From: Myxococcota bacterium
GTDB lineage: Bacteria; Myxococcota; XYA12-FULL-58-9; JALHOP01
DNA: 64,000 nt
Reading direction: 5' to 3'
Assembly (NCBI GenBank): GCA_022842935.1
Contig: JALHOP010000013.1
Span: 1-64,000, forward strand
Made by a program: the position numbers and the translations under genes. Of the stretch, positions 54,044 through 62,867 are shown piece after piece. The notes beneath the pieces are model-generated. The model was not told where the DNA came from. It did no database searches and saw only the letters and a program-made list of their open reading frames with translations. Within the stretch, counting starts at the first letter, position 1. Every line of letters begins with the position of its first letter.

Positions 54044-54496
54044 TCAGCGGATCTTGACCGCGAGCTCGCTGTTACCGATCGCGATGACGTCACCATCGGC
54101 GATGAGGGCCGACCCGACGCGCTCGGCGTTGATGAACGTGCCGTTTGTGCTCGCGAGGTCGATGATGCCAACACCGCCGCTGTCGTAAAAGAGCATGGCG
54201 TGAGCGCGTGAGATCGAGTCGTCAGCGAAGATGATGTCTGGCCCGCGCTCGAAAGCGGAGGCGTTGAAGGCGGCCATGTTGCCCACGGTGGCGGCAGGAG
54301 CGCGTTCCTTGAGATGTTTCGACAGGATGTCCGCTGCGGCGCTGTCGAGGACGCGATTGCCGTCGCGATCGATGAAGGCTGTTTCCGTCTCCGAGAGGTG
54401 GCGACCGATGAGGCGGCAGGACCCGAGATCGATGCTGACGGTGTCGCCGTCGTTGGGACCTGAGGTGACCGAAAAGACCGCGCGATGCGACGTCAT
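54044..54496 (-). CDS. FHA-domain protein with an internal insertion
   Basis: FHA domains bind phosphothreonine peptides. The 150-residue product shows GRH at 31-33, SISRAHAMLFYD at ~94-105, and ASTNGTFINAERV near 115-127, the conserved FHA core. The spacing between GRH and SRAH is ~62 residues, against ~20 in typical FHA domains. This indicates an insertion (residues ~34-88) that is Asp/Ala-rich. The ATG at 54496 fits the start of the first strand; a longer open frame upstream exists. It is divergent from the acyl-CoA dehydrogenase. With the Ser/Thr kinase and the PP2C gene it suggests phosphothreonine signalling. Confidence 0.82.
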   Translation of the reverse strand: MTSHRAVFSVTSGPNDGDTVSIDLGSCRLIGRHLSETETAFIDRDGNRVLDSAAADILSKHLKERAPAATVGNMAAFNASAFERGPDIIFADDSISRAHAMLFYDSGGVGIIDLASTNGTFINAERVGSALIADGDVIAIGNSELAVKIR

Positions 54497-54637
54497 GATT
54501 GCCAGTTCTGACAGACCGGCGGGAGGCGGTGCAAGACCCCGTCGCCATTGCGCGCGGCGCTCCTCCGATCGGAGCTCGAGCTTCCACATTGGCGCGGTGC
54601 GGCAAGCGACGCTATGTTGCGTACTGGAGGATCTTCG

Positions 54638-56443
54638 ATGGCTAGCTCCGCAACGACCACTGCGCCGAACCCCTATCTCTCGACCGGCGGCTCGTTCGTC
54701 CACGTCCCCGTTCTCAGCGGCGAGATCTTCACGCCCGAGCGCTTCAGCCAAGAGCAGCGCGAGTATCGAAAGACCGCGCTCGAGTTCTCCCAGAAAGAAG
54801 TCGAGTCGCGCGTCACGGACATCGACGCAAAGAAGCCTGGGGTGATGCCAGCGATCATGAAGAAGGCGGCCGAGCTCGGGCTCTTCATGGTGGAGATCCC
54901 TGAGGCATACGGTGGTTTGGGCCTCGACAAGGTGACAGGCATGCTGGTCGCCGAGTCATTGGCGCGCGTCGGCTCCTTCGCCGTCACCTATGGCGCGCAC
55001 ACGAATATCGGCACGATGCCGATCGTGTTTTACGGCACGCACGAGCAGAAGCAGCGCTACTTGCCCAAGCTCGCGAGCGGCGAGTGGATCGGCGCGTATT
55101 GTCTCTCCGAGCCCGACAGTGGCAGCGACGCGCTTGCCGCCAAGACATCCGCGAAGCTCACCCCCGACGGCAAACACTACGTTCTCAATGGCACCAAGCA
55201 GTGGATCACCAACGGTGCTTTCGCGGACATCTTCACGATCTTTGCGCAGGTTGATGGCGACAAGTTTACGGCGTTCATCGTCGAGAAGACGTTCCAGGGA
55301 CTCTCGCACGGCGCCGAGGAGCACAAGCTCGGCATTCGTGGCAGCTCGACGACGCAGATCATCCTCGAGGATGTGAAAGTTCCGGTCGAGAACGTTCTCG
55401 GTGAGGTCGGCCGGGGCCACAAGATCGCTTTCAATATCTTGAATGTTGGCCGCTGGAAGCTCGGCTCGGGCTCGATTGGCGGCGCCAAATACGCGCTTGG
55501 TATCGGCGTGCGCTACGCAAAGGAGCGCAAGCAGTTCAAGAAGCCGATCGCGTCGTTCGGGCTCATTCGCCAGAAGATCGCCGAGGCCGCCACGCTCATC
55601 TATGCGGGCGAAGCCATGGCGTATCGCTTGGGCGGTGTCATCGACGAGCGCATCGGGCAGCTCGACGCGAAGGCGGCCGACTACTCGAAGAAGGCGATCA
55701 AGATCATCGAGGACTTCACGATCGAGGCTTCGGTCTTGAAGATCTTCGGCAGCGAGGCGCTCTACAAGATCGCCGACGACATGCTGCAGGTGCACGGCGG
55801 CAATGGCTACGTCGAAGACTACCCCGTCGAGCGCATCCTACGTGATGCGCGTATCAACCGAATCTTCGAGGGCACCAACGAGATCAATCGCCTCATCATC
55901 CCGGCGACTCTCTTCAAGCGTGCCTTGGATGGTCAGATGCCGCTCATGGAGTACACAGCGAGCATCATCGACGAGCTCGGCCGCCCCGATACGTTACCGA
56001 AGCGCCAGCCAGGGCCGCTCGGCGCCGAAGCCTGGGCAACCGAGCTCGCTAAGCGCGCTGTCGTCTACGCCGCGAGCTACGCGGCGCAAAAGTACATGCA
56101 AGACCTGCGTGAGAAGCAGCGCCTCTTGGGCGCTTTGGCGGACTGCCTGGTCGACATCTACGGCATGGACTCGGTGGTCGGCCGTGCGAATCAAGCGGTC
56201 CAAGCGGAAGGCGAGGCCAAGGGCGAAGCGCACCGGCAGCTGGCGTCACTGTATTGCTTCGAGGCCCGTGCCAATGTGTTCCAGCGCCTTCGCCGCGTCG
56301 CCATGATGATGGCCGAGGGTGACGAGCTCGAGATGCTCTATGCGAACCTCGAGAAGCTCGACCAGCGCTACCGTGTCGACTTCATGCGACTGCAAGACGA
56401 CGTGGCAGCCCGGATGATCGACGACGACGGCTACGCCATCTAG
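54638..56443 (+). CDS. acyl-CoA dehydrogenase (long form)
   Basis: FAD enzyme that introduces the alpha-beta double bond in the first beta-oxidation step. The 601-residue length fits the VLCAD/long FadE class with an extra C-terminal domain. Seen: GAYCLSEPDSGSDA, WITNG, ERKQFKKPI, GGNGYVEDYPVERILRDA, and the catalytic-Glu region RIFEGTNEINR. The extra C-terminal ~180 residues are helical. ATG at 54638 has GGAGG seven bases upstream; an earlier in-frame start adds residues unlike the family. Electrons would pass to ETF, not encoded here. It may act with the thiolase at 927. Confidence 0.94.
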   Translation: MASSATTTAPNPYLSTGGSFVHVPVLSGEIFTPERFSQEQREYRKTALEFSQKEVESRVTDIDAKKPGVMPAIMKKAAELGLFMVEIPEAYGGLGLDKVTGMLVAESLARVGSFAVTYGAHTNIGTMPIVFYGTHEQKQRYLPKLASGEWIGAYCLSEPDSGSDALAAKTSAKLTPDGKHYVLNGTKQWITNGAFADIFTIFAQVDGDKFTAFIVEKTFQGLSHGAEEHKLGIRGSSTTQIILEDVKVPVENVLGEVGRGHKIAFNILNVGRWKLGSGSIGGAKYALGIGVRYAKERKQFKKPIASFGLIRQKIAEAATLIYAGEAMAYRLGGVIDERIGQLDAKAADYSKKAIKIIEDFTIEASVLKIFGSEALYKIADDMLQVHGGNGYVEDYPVERILRDARINRIFEGTNEINRLIIPATLFKRALDGQMPLMEYTASIIDELGRPDTLPKRQPGPLGAEAWATELAKRAVVYAASYAAQKYMQDLREKQRLLGALADCLVDIYGMDSVVGRANQAVQAEGEAKGEAHRQLASLYCFEARANVFQRLRRVAMMMAEGDELEMLYANLEKLDQRYRVDFMRLQDDVAARMIDDDGYAI

Positions 56444-56508
56444 GGCCGCCTCGCGGAGGTGACGGCGGGGAGTTTGCGCTTGTCTCGGAATCCGCAGATG
56501 ATGCGCGG

Positions 56509-57270
56509 GTGAGCCAGGTGCGCCTGCGTTTTTCCCACGCGATGCTGACTGACGTTGGTCGCGTGCGCCAACGCAACGAGGATATGGCGGACGCCAATGC
56601 TCGGAAGGGCATCTACGTGCTCGCGGACGGCATGGGCGGCCACCCCGCTGGCAACGTCGCCTCCAAGACTGCAGTCGACGCGCTCATTGCTCACCTGGTC
56701 GGCAAGGGGACGCGTGATCGCCCCACCAAGCTGCGCGAGTCCGTTCTCGTCGCGAACCGCGCCGTGTTGCAACTCGCTGAGACCGATCCCTCGATGCACG
56801 GCATGGGCACGACGGTCTGTGTCCTCTGGGTCTCACAGGCGCGGGCCTACCTTGCGCATATCGGCGACTCGCGCATTTACGTGATGCGCGACGGCGAGCT
56901 GCACCAGATCACGCGCGACCATACCGTGGTGCGTGAGCTCATCGACCGCGGCGAGCTTACTGAGGGCTCGGTGGAGGCGCAGCGTATCGGCCACATCCTC
57001 ACGCAAGCCGTGGGACTCGAGGCGCACGTCGAGCCCGACCTCGGCATGATGCCGCCCAAGCCGGGTGACGTGTTCTTGATGTGCAGCGACGGTCTGTCCG
57101 ACACCGTGCCCGACCCCGCCATCGCCGCGATCTTGCGCCAGCACACGGACGTGAAGGCCTGCGCGCACGCCCTGGTCGCCGCCGCCCTCGAAGCTGGCGG
57201 GCACGACAATGTCACCGTACTCATCGTGCGTTGCGAGGCGAGCAAGCCGCGCAAGAAGAAGGGCAGCTAG
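56509..57270 (+). CDS. PP2C-family Ser/Thr phosphatase
   Basis: Metal-dependent phosphatase of 253 residues. Motifs appear in order: TDVGRVRQRNED, VLADGMGGHPAGNVAS, GMGTT, AHIGDSRIYVMRDG, LMCSDGLSD, and GGHDNVTVLIV. All metal-binding Asp residues are present. A basic tail ends KPRKKKGS. The start is a GTG at 56509. There is no transmembrane segment. It probably reverses Ser/Thr kinase signals such as those of the kinase at 18448. It converges with the hydrolase gene at 57288. Confidence 0.93.
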   Translation: MSQVRLRFSHAMLTDVGRVRQRNEDMADANARKGIYVLADGMGGHPAGNVASKTAVDALIAHLVGKGTRDRPTKLRESVLVANRAVLQLAETDPSMHGMGTTVCVLWVSQARAYLAHIGDSRIYVMRDGELHQITRDHTVVRELIDRGELTEGSVEAQRIGHILTQAVGLEAHVEPDLGMMPPKPGDVFLMCSDGLSDTVPDPAIAAILRQHTDVKACAHALVAAALEAGGHDNVTVLIVRCEASKPRKKKGS

Positions 57271-57287
57271 ACTCGCAGGCGGCCGAG

Positions 57288-58106
57288 CTAGTCGTCTGCG
57301 ATCATGCTTCGGAGCGCAGCGTCGATGCGCTCGCGAACGGCTTCATCGAGCGGGGTGTTGTGCAGAGCATCCGGTCGCGTGACCAGCGACTTTGGGCCGG
57401 CGTAAGCTTCGAACACGAGCTGTTGATATTTGGGGCGCACGACCTCGTCTTTGCTAGCGCTTACGAAGAGCGCCGGGCACTTCGAGGCGCGCGCATTGCT
57501 GACGCTGTCGAGGGTGTTGGGGATTTGACCCGCGACCTGTTTCGCCATGATCCAGAGGTTCCACCAGCCGAACTCGCCCAGAATGAGCTCGCGCAGCGCA
57601 GGCGGATTGACGAGAATCGCGCCCGCAGCAGGACGCGTCGCCGAGACATGCAGGGCCGCGGTCGTACCGAGGCTCGTCCCGATGACCACGACGGGTTTGC
57701 CGCCCGCGAGCGATTTCACGTGGTCGAAGGTGGCGGCGGCGGCACGCGCTACGCCCGCAAGCGAAGCGGGGCCGCTGCTCATGCCGAAGCCTGGGTAGTT
57801 CACGGCCCAGAGCTCGATACCGAGGTCCGCGTAGACCTTTCCCTCGCTGGTCACCCAACGATCGGCAAGGTCGGCGTTTCCGTAGAAGCGGATGGCATAG
57901 GCGCGGGGCGCTGGGTGCGGCACCTGCCAGAGCTCAACGGTTGCGTCGTTTTCGCGGACGAAGTGACGTTGGGCTGGCGGCGCGGCGCCCTCGCTGGGTT
58001 GCGGGAAGATGACGAGCTTATCGGCGAGCGACACGCAGGACGGGATGATAGCGCACAGGGCGACGTAGCCCAGCATGATGAGACCGCAGCGAAGCAACCA
58101 ACGCAT
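57288..58106 (-). CDS. alpha/beta hydrolase with N-terminal signal anchor
   Basis: The 272-residue product has an N-terminal hydrophobic segment (~5-30, ending IPSCVSL). An alpha/beta hydrolase core follows: YPGFGMSSG, the nucleophile elbow VIGTSLGTTAAL (Ser at about residue 143), VSASKDEVVRP (Asp) and PDALHNTPL (His). All triad positions are present. It is similar in layout to envelope esterases/thioesterases of the Yju3/ABHD type; the substrate is unknown. It is divergent from the BMC operon with a 183-bp gap that holds no clear promoter. Confidence 0.85.
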   Translation of the reverse strand: MRWLLRCGLIMLGYVALCAIIPSCVSLADKLVIFPQPSEGAAPPAQRHFVRENDATVELWQVPHPAPRAYAIRFYGNADLADRWVTSEGKVYADLGIELWAVNYPGFGMSSGPASLAGVARAAAATFDHVKSLAGGKPVVVIGTSLGTTAALHVSATRPAAGAILVNPPALRELILGEFGWWNLWIMAKQVAGQIPNTLDSVSNARASKCPALFVSASKDEVVRPKYQQLVFEAYAGPKSLVTRPDALHNTPLDEAVRERIDAALRSMIADD

Positions 58107-58289
58107 GATGCCGCCGCTCTAGCCGAGACGCAGGGGCCGGGTCAGCCTTTTCTCGCCGCCGTTCGCTCTGTGCAAGCCCGTTACGGCAACCTGGGCGCCC
58201 AGGGCGGCCGCCCTTCGGTTTGGCGGCCGGGGTGCTCCCGAAACGGCGGCTTGTCGATCCCGGAGCCCACGTGCTACCTCCTGCGACCG

Positions 58290-58583
58290 ATGTACCTCGG
58301 GGTCGTCATCGGTACCGTCGTGGCCGAGCAAAAGGCCGAAGGCCTGATGGGCCGCACCTTCTTATTGGTGCAGCCAGTCGACGAGCAACGCGCGCCCAAC
58401 GGGAGCGTGCAGGTGGCGGTCGATACAGTGAAGGCGGGTCCCAAAGACCTCGTGGTCCTCGTGGGGTCCCGCGAGGCGGCGCTCGCCCTCGACCCTTCAT
58501 TCGTGCCGGTCGATGCCGCAATCGTCGGTATCGTGGACGACCTCAATGTCGCTGAAGCCAAGCGGAAGGCGGCTGTCCGCTGA
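58290..58583 (+). CDS. BMC pentameric shell protein (EutN/CcmL family), first copy
   Basis: The 97-residue protein is a BMC-P vertex protein: YLGVVIGTVVAEQKAEGLMG, LLVQPVDE, VAVDTVKAGPKDLVVLVGSREA, then PVDAAIVGIVDDL, the EutN/CcmL pattern (G.V.T.K...L.G..L..V.P...D.V.AG.GD.VLV..GS.A...D.aivgivD). Five copies cap the vertices of an icosahedral shell. No clear ribosome-binding site precedes the ATG at 58290. The frame is open far upstream, but that part is opposite the hydrolase and is not coding. The second BMC-P gene overlaps its stop by one base (TGATG). Confidence 0.93.
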   Translation: MYLGVVIGTVVAEQKAEGLMGRTFLLVQPVDEQRAPNGSVQVAVDTVKAGPKDLVVLVGSREAALALDPSFVPVDAAIVGIVDDLNVAEAKRKAAVR

Positions 58584-58852
58584 TGCGCGTTTGTGAGGTC
58601 ATCGGCAACGTCGTCGCAAGCGCCCATCACCCCGCGTACGATGGCGGGACGCTCCTCGTAGTTCAGCCCCTCGACGACGCTGGCAACAAAGTCGGCGCCT
58701 CCTTGCTGGCACTCGATCGCGTACAGGCGGGCGTCGGCGATCGCGTCCTCGTGATGGCTGAAGGCAACGGTGTTCGTCAGCTCATGGGCAAAGACGCCGG
58801 CCCCATTCAGGTGCTCATCGTCGGCATCGTCGATGCCGTGGAGAGAGCGTGA
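58583..58852 (+). CDS. BMC pentameric shell protein (EutN/CcmL family), second copy
   Basis: The 89-residue protein is a second BMC-P: RVCEVIGNVVASAHHPAYDG, LLVVQPLDDAGN, ALDRVQAGVGDRVLVMAEGN, and VLIVGIVDAVE. It is distinct in sequence from the first copy, so the two could form different pentamers or vertices. Starts one base into the stop of the first copy. Bacteria with BMCs often encode several BMC-P paralogues. The HH at residues 15-16 is unusual compared with the Lys usually found there. The aldolase gene begins two bases after the stop. Confidence 0.93.
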   Translation: MRVCEVIGNVVASAHHPAYDGGTLLVVQPLDDAGNKVGASLLALDRVQAGVGDRVLVMAEGNGVRQLMGKDAGPIQVLIVGIVDAVERA

Positions 58853-58854
58853 AC

Positions 58855-59589
58855 ATGCATCCGACTCAGACCCGTCGCGCTCTCGAAGATCAAATCGTCG
58901 CCTACAGCCACAAGCTGCACGCCGCCGGTTGGGTCGCCAATCATGACGGCAATATCACCGTGCGCCTTGCAAGTGACCGCTTCCTGGCGACGCCAACTGG
59001 GGTTTCCAAGGCTGCGGTGTGTCGCGACCAACTGATCGTCGTCGACGGTGCTGGCAAGGTCGTGAGCGGCTCGTCCAAACCGTTTAGCGAGATCGAGCTC
59101 CACCTTTACGTCTATCGGCACCGACCCGACGTCCGCTCGGTCATGCACGCCCATCCGCCAACCGCGACTGGTTTCGCGGTGGCCGGGGTTGCAATCGCAA
59201 CCACGATGATGGCCGAGCCGGTGGTGTCGTTGGGCAGCGAGATCCCGCTTGTGCCCTACGCAAGGCCCCGCACCCCCGAGGCCACCGCCAATCTCGGACC
59301 GTGCATCGAAGATGCCGACGCCGTGATGCTCGCAAACCACGGTGCGCTTTCGTACGGCCCAGACCTCGAGACCGCTTATCTGCGTATGGAGCTGGTCGAG
59401 CATCTAGCGAAGATCCAACTGGTCGCGCGCCAGATGGGCGGCGCGCGTGAGATCCCCTCGGGCGACGTCAACAAGCTACTCGAGTCGCGCACCAACGCTG
59501 GGCTTGGTCGCGCGGGTCGCAATCGCATACACAACGACGACAGAACCGTGGTCGTGCGCATTGCCGCGGGAGCGAATGCCAATGGCTGA
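58855..59589 (+). CDS. class II aldolase (FucA/RhaD-like), BMC-associated
   Basis: Zinc aldolase of 244 residues in the fuculose-1-phosphate/rhamnulose-1-phosphate aldolase family. Its substrates would be sugar phosphates cleaved to DHAP and lactaldehyde. The catalytic Glu79 is in FSEIELH; metal ligands are His98 and His100 in MHAHPP and His183 in VEHLAK. It also has [16 protein letters not shown] lies seven bases before the ATG at 58855; a GTG at 58849 is a less likely start. It overlaps the DeoC gene by eight bases and directly follows the shell genes, matching aldolase-type catabolic BMCs. Substrate not proven. Confidence 0.9.
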   Translation: MHPTQTRRALEDQIVAYSHKLHAAGWVANHDGNITVRLASDRFLATPTGVSKAAVCRDQLIVVDGAGKVVSGSSKPFSEIELHLYVYRHRPDVRSVMHAHPPTATGFAVAGVAIATTMMAEPVVSLGSEIPLVPYARPRTPEATANLGPCIEDADAVMLANHGALSYGPDLETAYLRMELVEHLAKIQLVARQMGGAREIPSGDVNKLLESRTNAGLGRAGRNRIHNDDRTVVVRIAAGANANG

Positions 59590-60499
59590 GATGGAACAGC
59601 TGGTCGACGAGATCGTCAAGCGCGTACAGAGCCGCCTTGGTGGCGGGCCCCAGCCCAAGCTCCAACTCGCTGGTGACCGCTGCGAGAGCGGTGTTGGTTC
59701 GAGCTGCGACGCATGCCGCGGTTGCCATGTGAAGCGCCCCAATGACGTACGCAACATCGTCGACTTGGGCGCCACGCGCATCGCCGCCGGCATCGGCCAC
59801 GACAGCCCGCCGTCCGATATCGCGCCTCTCATCGACCACACGCTCCTCAAGGCGGACGCAACCAAGGAGGAGCTCAAGAAGCTCTGCGAAGAAGCGAAGA
59901 AATACGGATTCGCCACCGTGTGCGTGAACCCCGCCAATGTTCGCTACTGCGCGGGCCTGCTCGAGGGTTCGACGACCAAACCTATCGCTGTCGTCGGTTT
60001 CCCGCTCGGCGCCTCTGTGCCGCAAGCCAAGGCCTTCGAGGCGCGCCAGGCTGTCCGCGATGGTGCACAGGAAATCGACATGGTCATCAACATCACGGCG
60101 CTCAAGGCGAAGGACTACGCCACCGTGCTCGACGATATCTGCGCCGTGGTCGCTGCTTCCGCGCCGAAGCCTGTGAAGGTGATCCTCGAGACAGCGATGC
60201 TCGACACCGAGCAGAAGGTGATCGCCTCGGCTCTGTCCAAGGTCGCCGGAGCCGCGTTCGTGAAAACCTCGACGGGTTTTGGTCCCGGCGGTGCCACGGC
60301 CGAAGACATCGCTCTCATGCGCCGCGTCGTCGGACCGGAGATCGGTGTAAAGGCATCGGGTGGCGTACGTACCACCGAGGACGCGGTGCAGATGATCCAA
60401 GCGGGCGCCAATCGCCTCGGTGCGTCTGCATCCGTTGGCATCGTTACCGGTAGCGCGTCGAAGACTGCGGGCAAGGCCAAGCGGGCAGGGGGCTACTAG
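59582..60499 (+). CDS. deoC: deoxyribose-phosphate aldolase (DeoC) with encapsulation-type N-terminus
   Basis: The 305-residue product has a class I aldolase core (~75-290): [21 protein letters not shown], the Schiff-base Lys228 in [12 protein letters not shown], and Lys257 in VKASGGVRT. It should cleave deoxyribose-5-phosphate to acetaldehyde and glyceraldehyde-3-phosphate. The N-terminal extension of ~75 residues is not in ordinary DeoC. Residues 2-19 form an amphipathic helix ([16 protein letters not shown]) like BMC encapsulation peptides, and a linker carries Cys34, Cys42, Cys45 and Cys48. GGGAG lies nine bases before the ATG at 59582. It overlaps the aldolase by eight bases and the GDPD gene by one. 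Confidence 0.93.
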   Translation: MAEMEQLVDEIVKRVQSRLGGGPQPKLQLAGDRCESGVGSSCDACRGCHVKRPNDVRNIVDLGATRIAAGIGHDSPPSDIAPLIDHTLLKADATKEELKKLCEEAKKYGFATVCVNPANVRYCAGLLEGSTTKPIAVVGFPLGASVPQAKAFEARQAVRDGAQEIDMVINITALKAKDYATVLDDICAVVAASAPKPVKVILETAMLDTEQKVIASALSKVAGAAFVKTSTGFGPGGATAEDIALMRRVVGPEIGVKASGGVRTTEDAVQMIQAGANRLGASASVGIVTGSASKTAGKAKRAGGY

Positions 60500-61377
60500 T
60501 GCCGCGGGGCTCACTGGCGCTCGCCCTGGTGACCCTGGCCGCCTGCAAGCCCACTGCTTCTGGAGGTCCACAAATGCCGTTCAAAGCGCTCGTTGGCCCG
60601 GTCATCATCGCGCATCGCGGCGGTTCACTCGAGGTGCCCGAGAACACGATGGCCTCGCTGCGCCACGGCGTCGCGGTTGGCGCCGACTGGCAAGAGCTGG
60701 ATGTCACGCTTACCAAAGACAACAAGCTGATCGTCATTCACGACGATACGCTCGAGCGGACTACCGATGGCAGCGGTCAGGTCATCACCAAGAACCTCGA
60801 CGAGCTGCGCAAGCTCCATGCGGGCGAGCCCAAGTGGGCCGACTACGTCGTCGACCGCCTTGCCAAGCTTGGCATCGATGCTCCGAGCTTCGCCGGGAAA
60901 TATCCCAACGAGCGTCTACCCACACTCGACGAGGTCCTGCGCATCGAAGGCGCGCAGCTCATGATCGAGATGAAGGCGCACCCCGATCCAAAGGCGTTGG
61001 CCTTCGCGACCGTCGACGCGGTGCATGCGGCGAACATGGGCGGCCGCGTCGTGCTTGCGAGCTTCGAGGCCCCCGTGCTCTTGCAGGCAAACCTCCGCGA
61101 TTCGAGCTTGCCTCTGCTTGGCCTCGCCGAAGACGTGAAGGGCATCGAGACCATGCTCAGGCTTCCCATCAGCGTGCTCGGCGTCAGCGTCGAGCTCGCC
61201 GAGGAGGCGCTGCGCATGACGCCGCAGGGCATCGCCGTTTGGATCTGGACGGTTTATACGCCGCAGGAGGCTCGTCGCTTGGCCGAGCTCGGAGTGCACG
61301 GCATCATTACCGATGCTCCTACGCCCGTGCTCGCTGAGATCCGCAAAGAGCCTGTCGACTTGATGGTCGAACGGTGA
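60499..61377 (+). CDS. glycerophosphodiester phosphodiesterase lipoprotein
   Basis: The 292-residue product has a lipoprotein signal (MPRGSLALALVTLAAC, LAAC lipobox) and a GDPD TIM barrel: IIAHRGGSLEVPENTMASL (catalytic His and Arg), WQELDVTLTKDNKLIVIHD (metal Glu/Asp and the second His), LMIEMKAHP, and WIWTVYTPQEAR. It would release glycerol-3-phosphate from glycerophosphodiesters in the periplasm or at the outer membrane. The GTG start overlaps the DeoC stop (TAGTG) by one base, and pyrF overlaps its stop by four, so it is in the same run as the BMC genes. Confidence 0.92.
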   Translation: MPRGSLALALVTLAACKPTASGGPQMPFKALVGPVIIAHRGGSLEVPENTMASLRHGVAVGADWQELDVTLTKDNKLIVIHDDTLERTTDGSGQVITKNLDELRKLHAGEPKWADYVVDRLAKLGIDAPSFAGKYPNERLPTLDEVLRIEGAQLMIEMKAHPDPKALAFATVDAVHAANMGGRVVLASFEAPVLLQANLRDSSLPLLGLAEDVKGIETMLRLPISVLGVSVELAEEALRMTPQGIAVWIWTVYTPQEARRLAELGVHGIITDAPTPVLAEIRKEPVDLMVER

Positions 61378-62048
61378 ACAAGAGCCCCGTCATCCTAGCG
61401 CTCGACGTGCCAGAGCGCGTACGCACGCTCGAGCTCGCAAGGCTCTTGGCCGCCGAGGTGGGCATGGTGAAGCTCGGGCTCGAGAGCTTCGTCGCGCATG
61501 GGCCCGACCTGGTTCGCGCAGTCGTCGACATGGGACTGCCGGTCTTTCTCGATCTGAAGCTGCACGACATCCCACGGACCGCGGCAGCCGCGGCAAAGAT
61601 GGCGCTCGCGCTCAAGGTGAAGCTCCTCACGGTGCATGCGAGCGGCGGAGCCGAGATGGTGCGTGCTTGCCGCGAGGCGGTCGGTGACGGCCTCGATCTC
61701 ATTGCGGTCACCGTCCTCACGTCGCTCGGCGACGATGACCTAGCCGGCGTCGGTTTCAACGGTCAGGCCGCGACGGTCGCCGCTCGCCTCGGCAAGCTCG
61801 CGGTCGACAGCGGCGCCCATGGTCTCGTCTGCAGTGCTCTCGATTTGCCTGCGCTTGCCGGAATCGGTGGGACGCGCGTGGTGCCTGGCGTCCGACCAGC
61901 GGCCGGGCCCGTTCACGACCAGAAGCGCGTCGCTACGCCAGCCCAGGCCATGAAGGCAGGCGCGACCTGGCTGGTCGTTGGCCGCCCGATCCTCGAAGCG
62001 GCTGATCCGGTGGCAGCCGCACGCGCCATCAACGCCGAGGTCGCCTGA
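61374..62048 (+). CDS. pyrF: orotidine 5'-phosphate decarboxylase
   Basis: Last enzyme of UMP synthesis, cytosolic. The 224-residue protein has PVILALDVPE, the catalytic FLDLKLHDIPRT (Asp-Lys-Asp set), LLTVHASGG, and VVPGVRP. Length is normal for the short bacterial class. The GTG overlaps the GDPD stop by four bases (GTGA). The rlmB-like gene follows after three bases. A nucleotide gene in the same operon as DeoC is at least consistent with pyrimidine/deoxyribose metabolism, but operon fusion may be incidental. Confidence 0.95.
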   Translation: MNKSPVILALDVPERVRTLELARLLAAEVGMVKLGLESFVAHGPDLVRAVVDMGLPVFLDLKLHDIPRTAAAAAKMALALKVKLLTVHASGGAEMVRACREAVGDGLDLIAVTVLTSLGDDDLAGVGFNGQAATVAARLGKLAVDSGAHGLVCSALDLPALAGIGGTRVVPGVRPAAGPVHDQKRVATPAQAMKAGATWLVVGRPILEAADPVAAARAINAEVA

Positions 62049-62051
62049 GGC

Positions 62052-62867
62052 ATGTCGCGAAGGGCACGGCATAGCGGCGGCGACGCGGGGGAGCAGGGTC
62101 CCAGAGGCGCGAGCGACACGGCGCGCTCGGCCGATTTCATCTACGGTCGGCACCCGGTTGGTGAGGCCTTACGCAGCGGCAATCGCCCCATCCAGAAGCT
62201 CTTGGTTGCCGAAGGCGCGAGCGTCGGCGATCTCGTCGAGGTCGCCAGTCAGCGCAGCATTCCCGTGCAGAAGGTGGGGCGCGGCAAGCTCGACTCGATG
62301 GTCGGCGGTGCGCAGCACCAAGGCGTCGTCGCGCTGGTGCCCGCGTTTGCATACAGCGACGTCGATGACGTTATTGAAGCAGTTATGGAGCGCGGCGAAG
62401 ACCCACTCATCCTCGCCTGCGACCAGATTCAGGATCCGCACAACTTAGGGTCGCTCGCGCGCAGCGCTCTGGCGCTCGGGGCGCACGCGGTGATCTTCCC
62501 TAAAGATCGCGCCGTCGAGGTGACCGGCACGGTCGTGAAGACGTCCGCTGGAGCGACTGCTCATCTGCCCATGTGTAGGGTCACGAACCTGCGGACGACC
62601 CTCGATCAGCTCAAGGAGCGCGGCCTTTGGATCTACGGCGCTGCCGCAGACGAGGGTTCTCCGATCGCGGACACCGATTTCGCACGCCCCTGCGTGATCG
62701 TCGTCGGCTCGGAGGGTTCGGGCATGCGCCGGCTCACCACCGAGACCTGCGACGCACTCGTCCATGTGCCAATGAGCGGAAAATTGGGGTCACTGAATGC
62801 GGCGGTTGCCGGGGGCATCGTGTTATACGAAGCTTCGCGACAACGTCGCGTCCGGGGAAAGCCATGA
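62052..62867 (+). CDS. rlmB: TrmH-family RNA 2'-O-ribose methyltransferase (RlmB-like)
   Basis: SPOUT methyltransferase of 271 residues, similar to RlmB (23S rRNA G2251 in E. coli numbering). The N-terminal substrate-binding domain is ~25-100 (DFIYGRHPVGEALRSG). The knotted catalytic domain has the three motifs: ILACDQIQDPHNLGSLAR, IVVGSEGSGM, and VHVPMSGKLGSLNAAVAG. The extra N-terminal ~25 residues are basic and low-complexity. RlmB is the likely role, though another TrmH-type target is possible. The next gene overlaps its stop by four bases. Confidence 0.9.
   Translation: MSRRARHSGGDAGEQGPRGASDTARSADFIYGRHPVGEALRSGNRPIQKLLVAEGASVGDLVEVASQRSIPVQKVGRGKLDSMVGGAQHQGVVALVPAFAYSDVDDVIEAVMERGEDPLILACDQIQDPHNLGSLARSALALGAHAVIFPKDRAVEVTGTVVKTSAGATAHLPMCRVTNLRTTLDQLKERGLWIYGAAADEGSPIADTDFARPCVIVVGSEGSGMRRLTTETCDALVHVPMSGKLGSLNAAVAGGIVLYEASRQRRVRGKP

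Noticed and set aside
57081-58289. Long plus-strand frame that would extend the first BMC-P gene by ~400 residues
   Set aside because: BMC-P proteins are ~90 residues and start at the M-Y-L-G-V-V position (58290). The upstream part lies within the PP2C gene in another frame and opposite the hydrolase gene.
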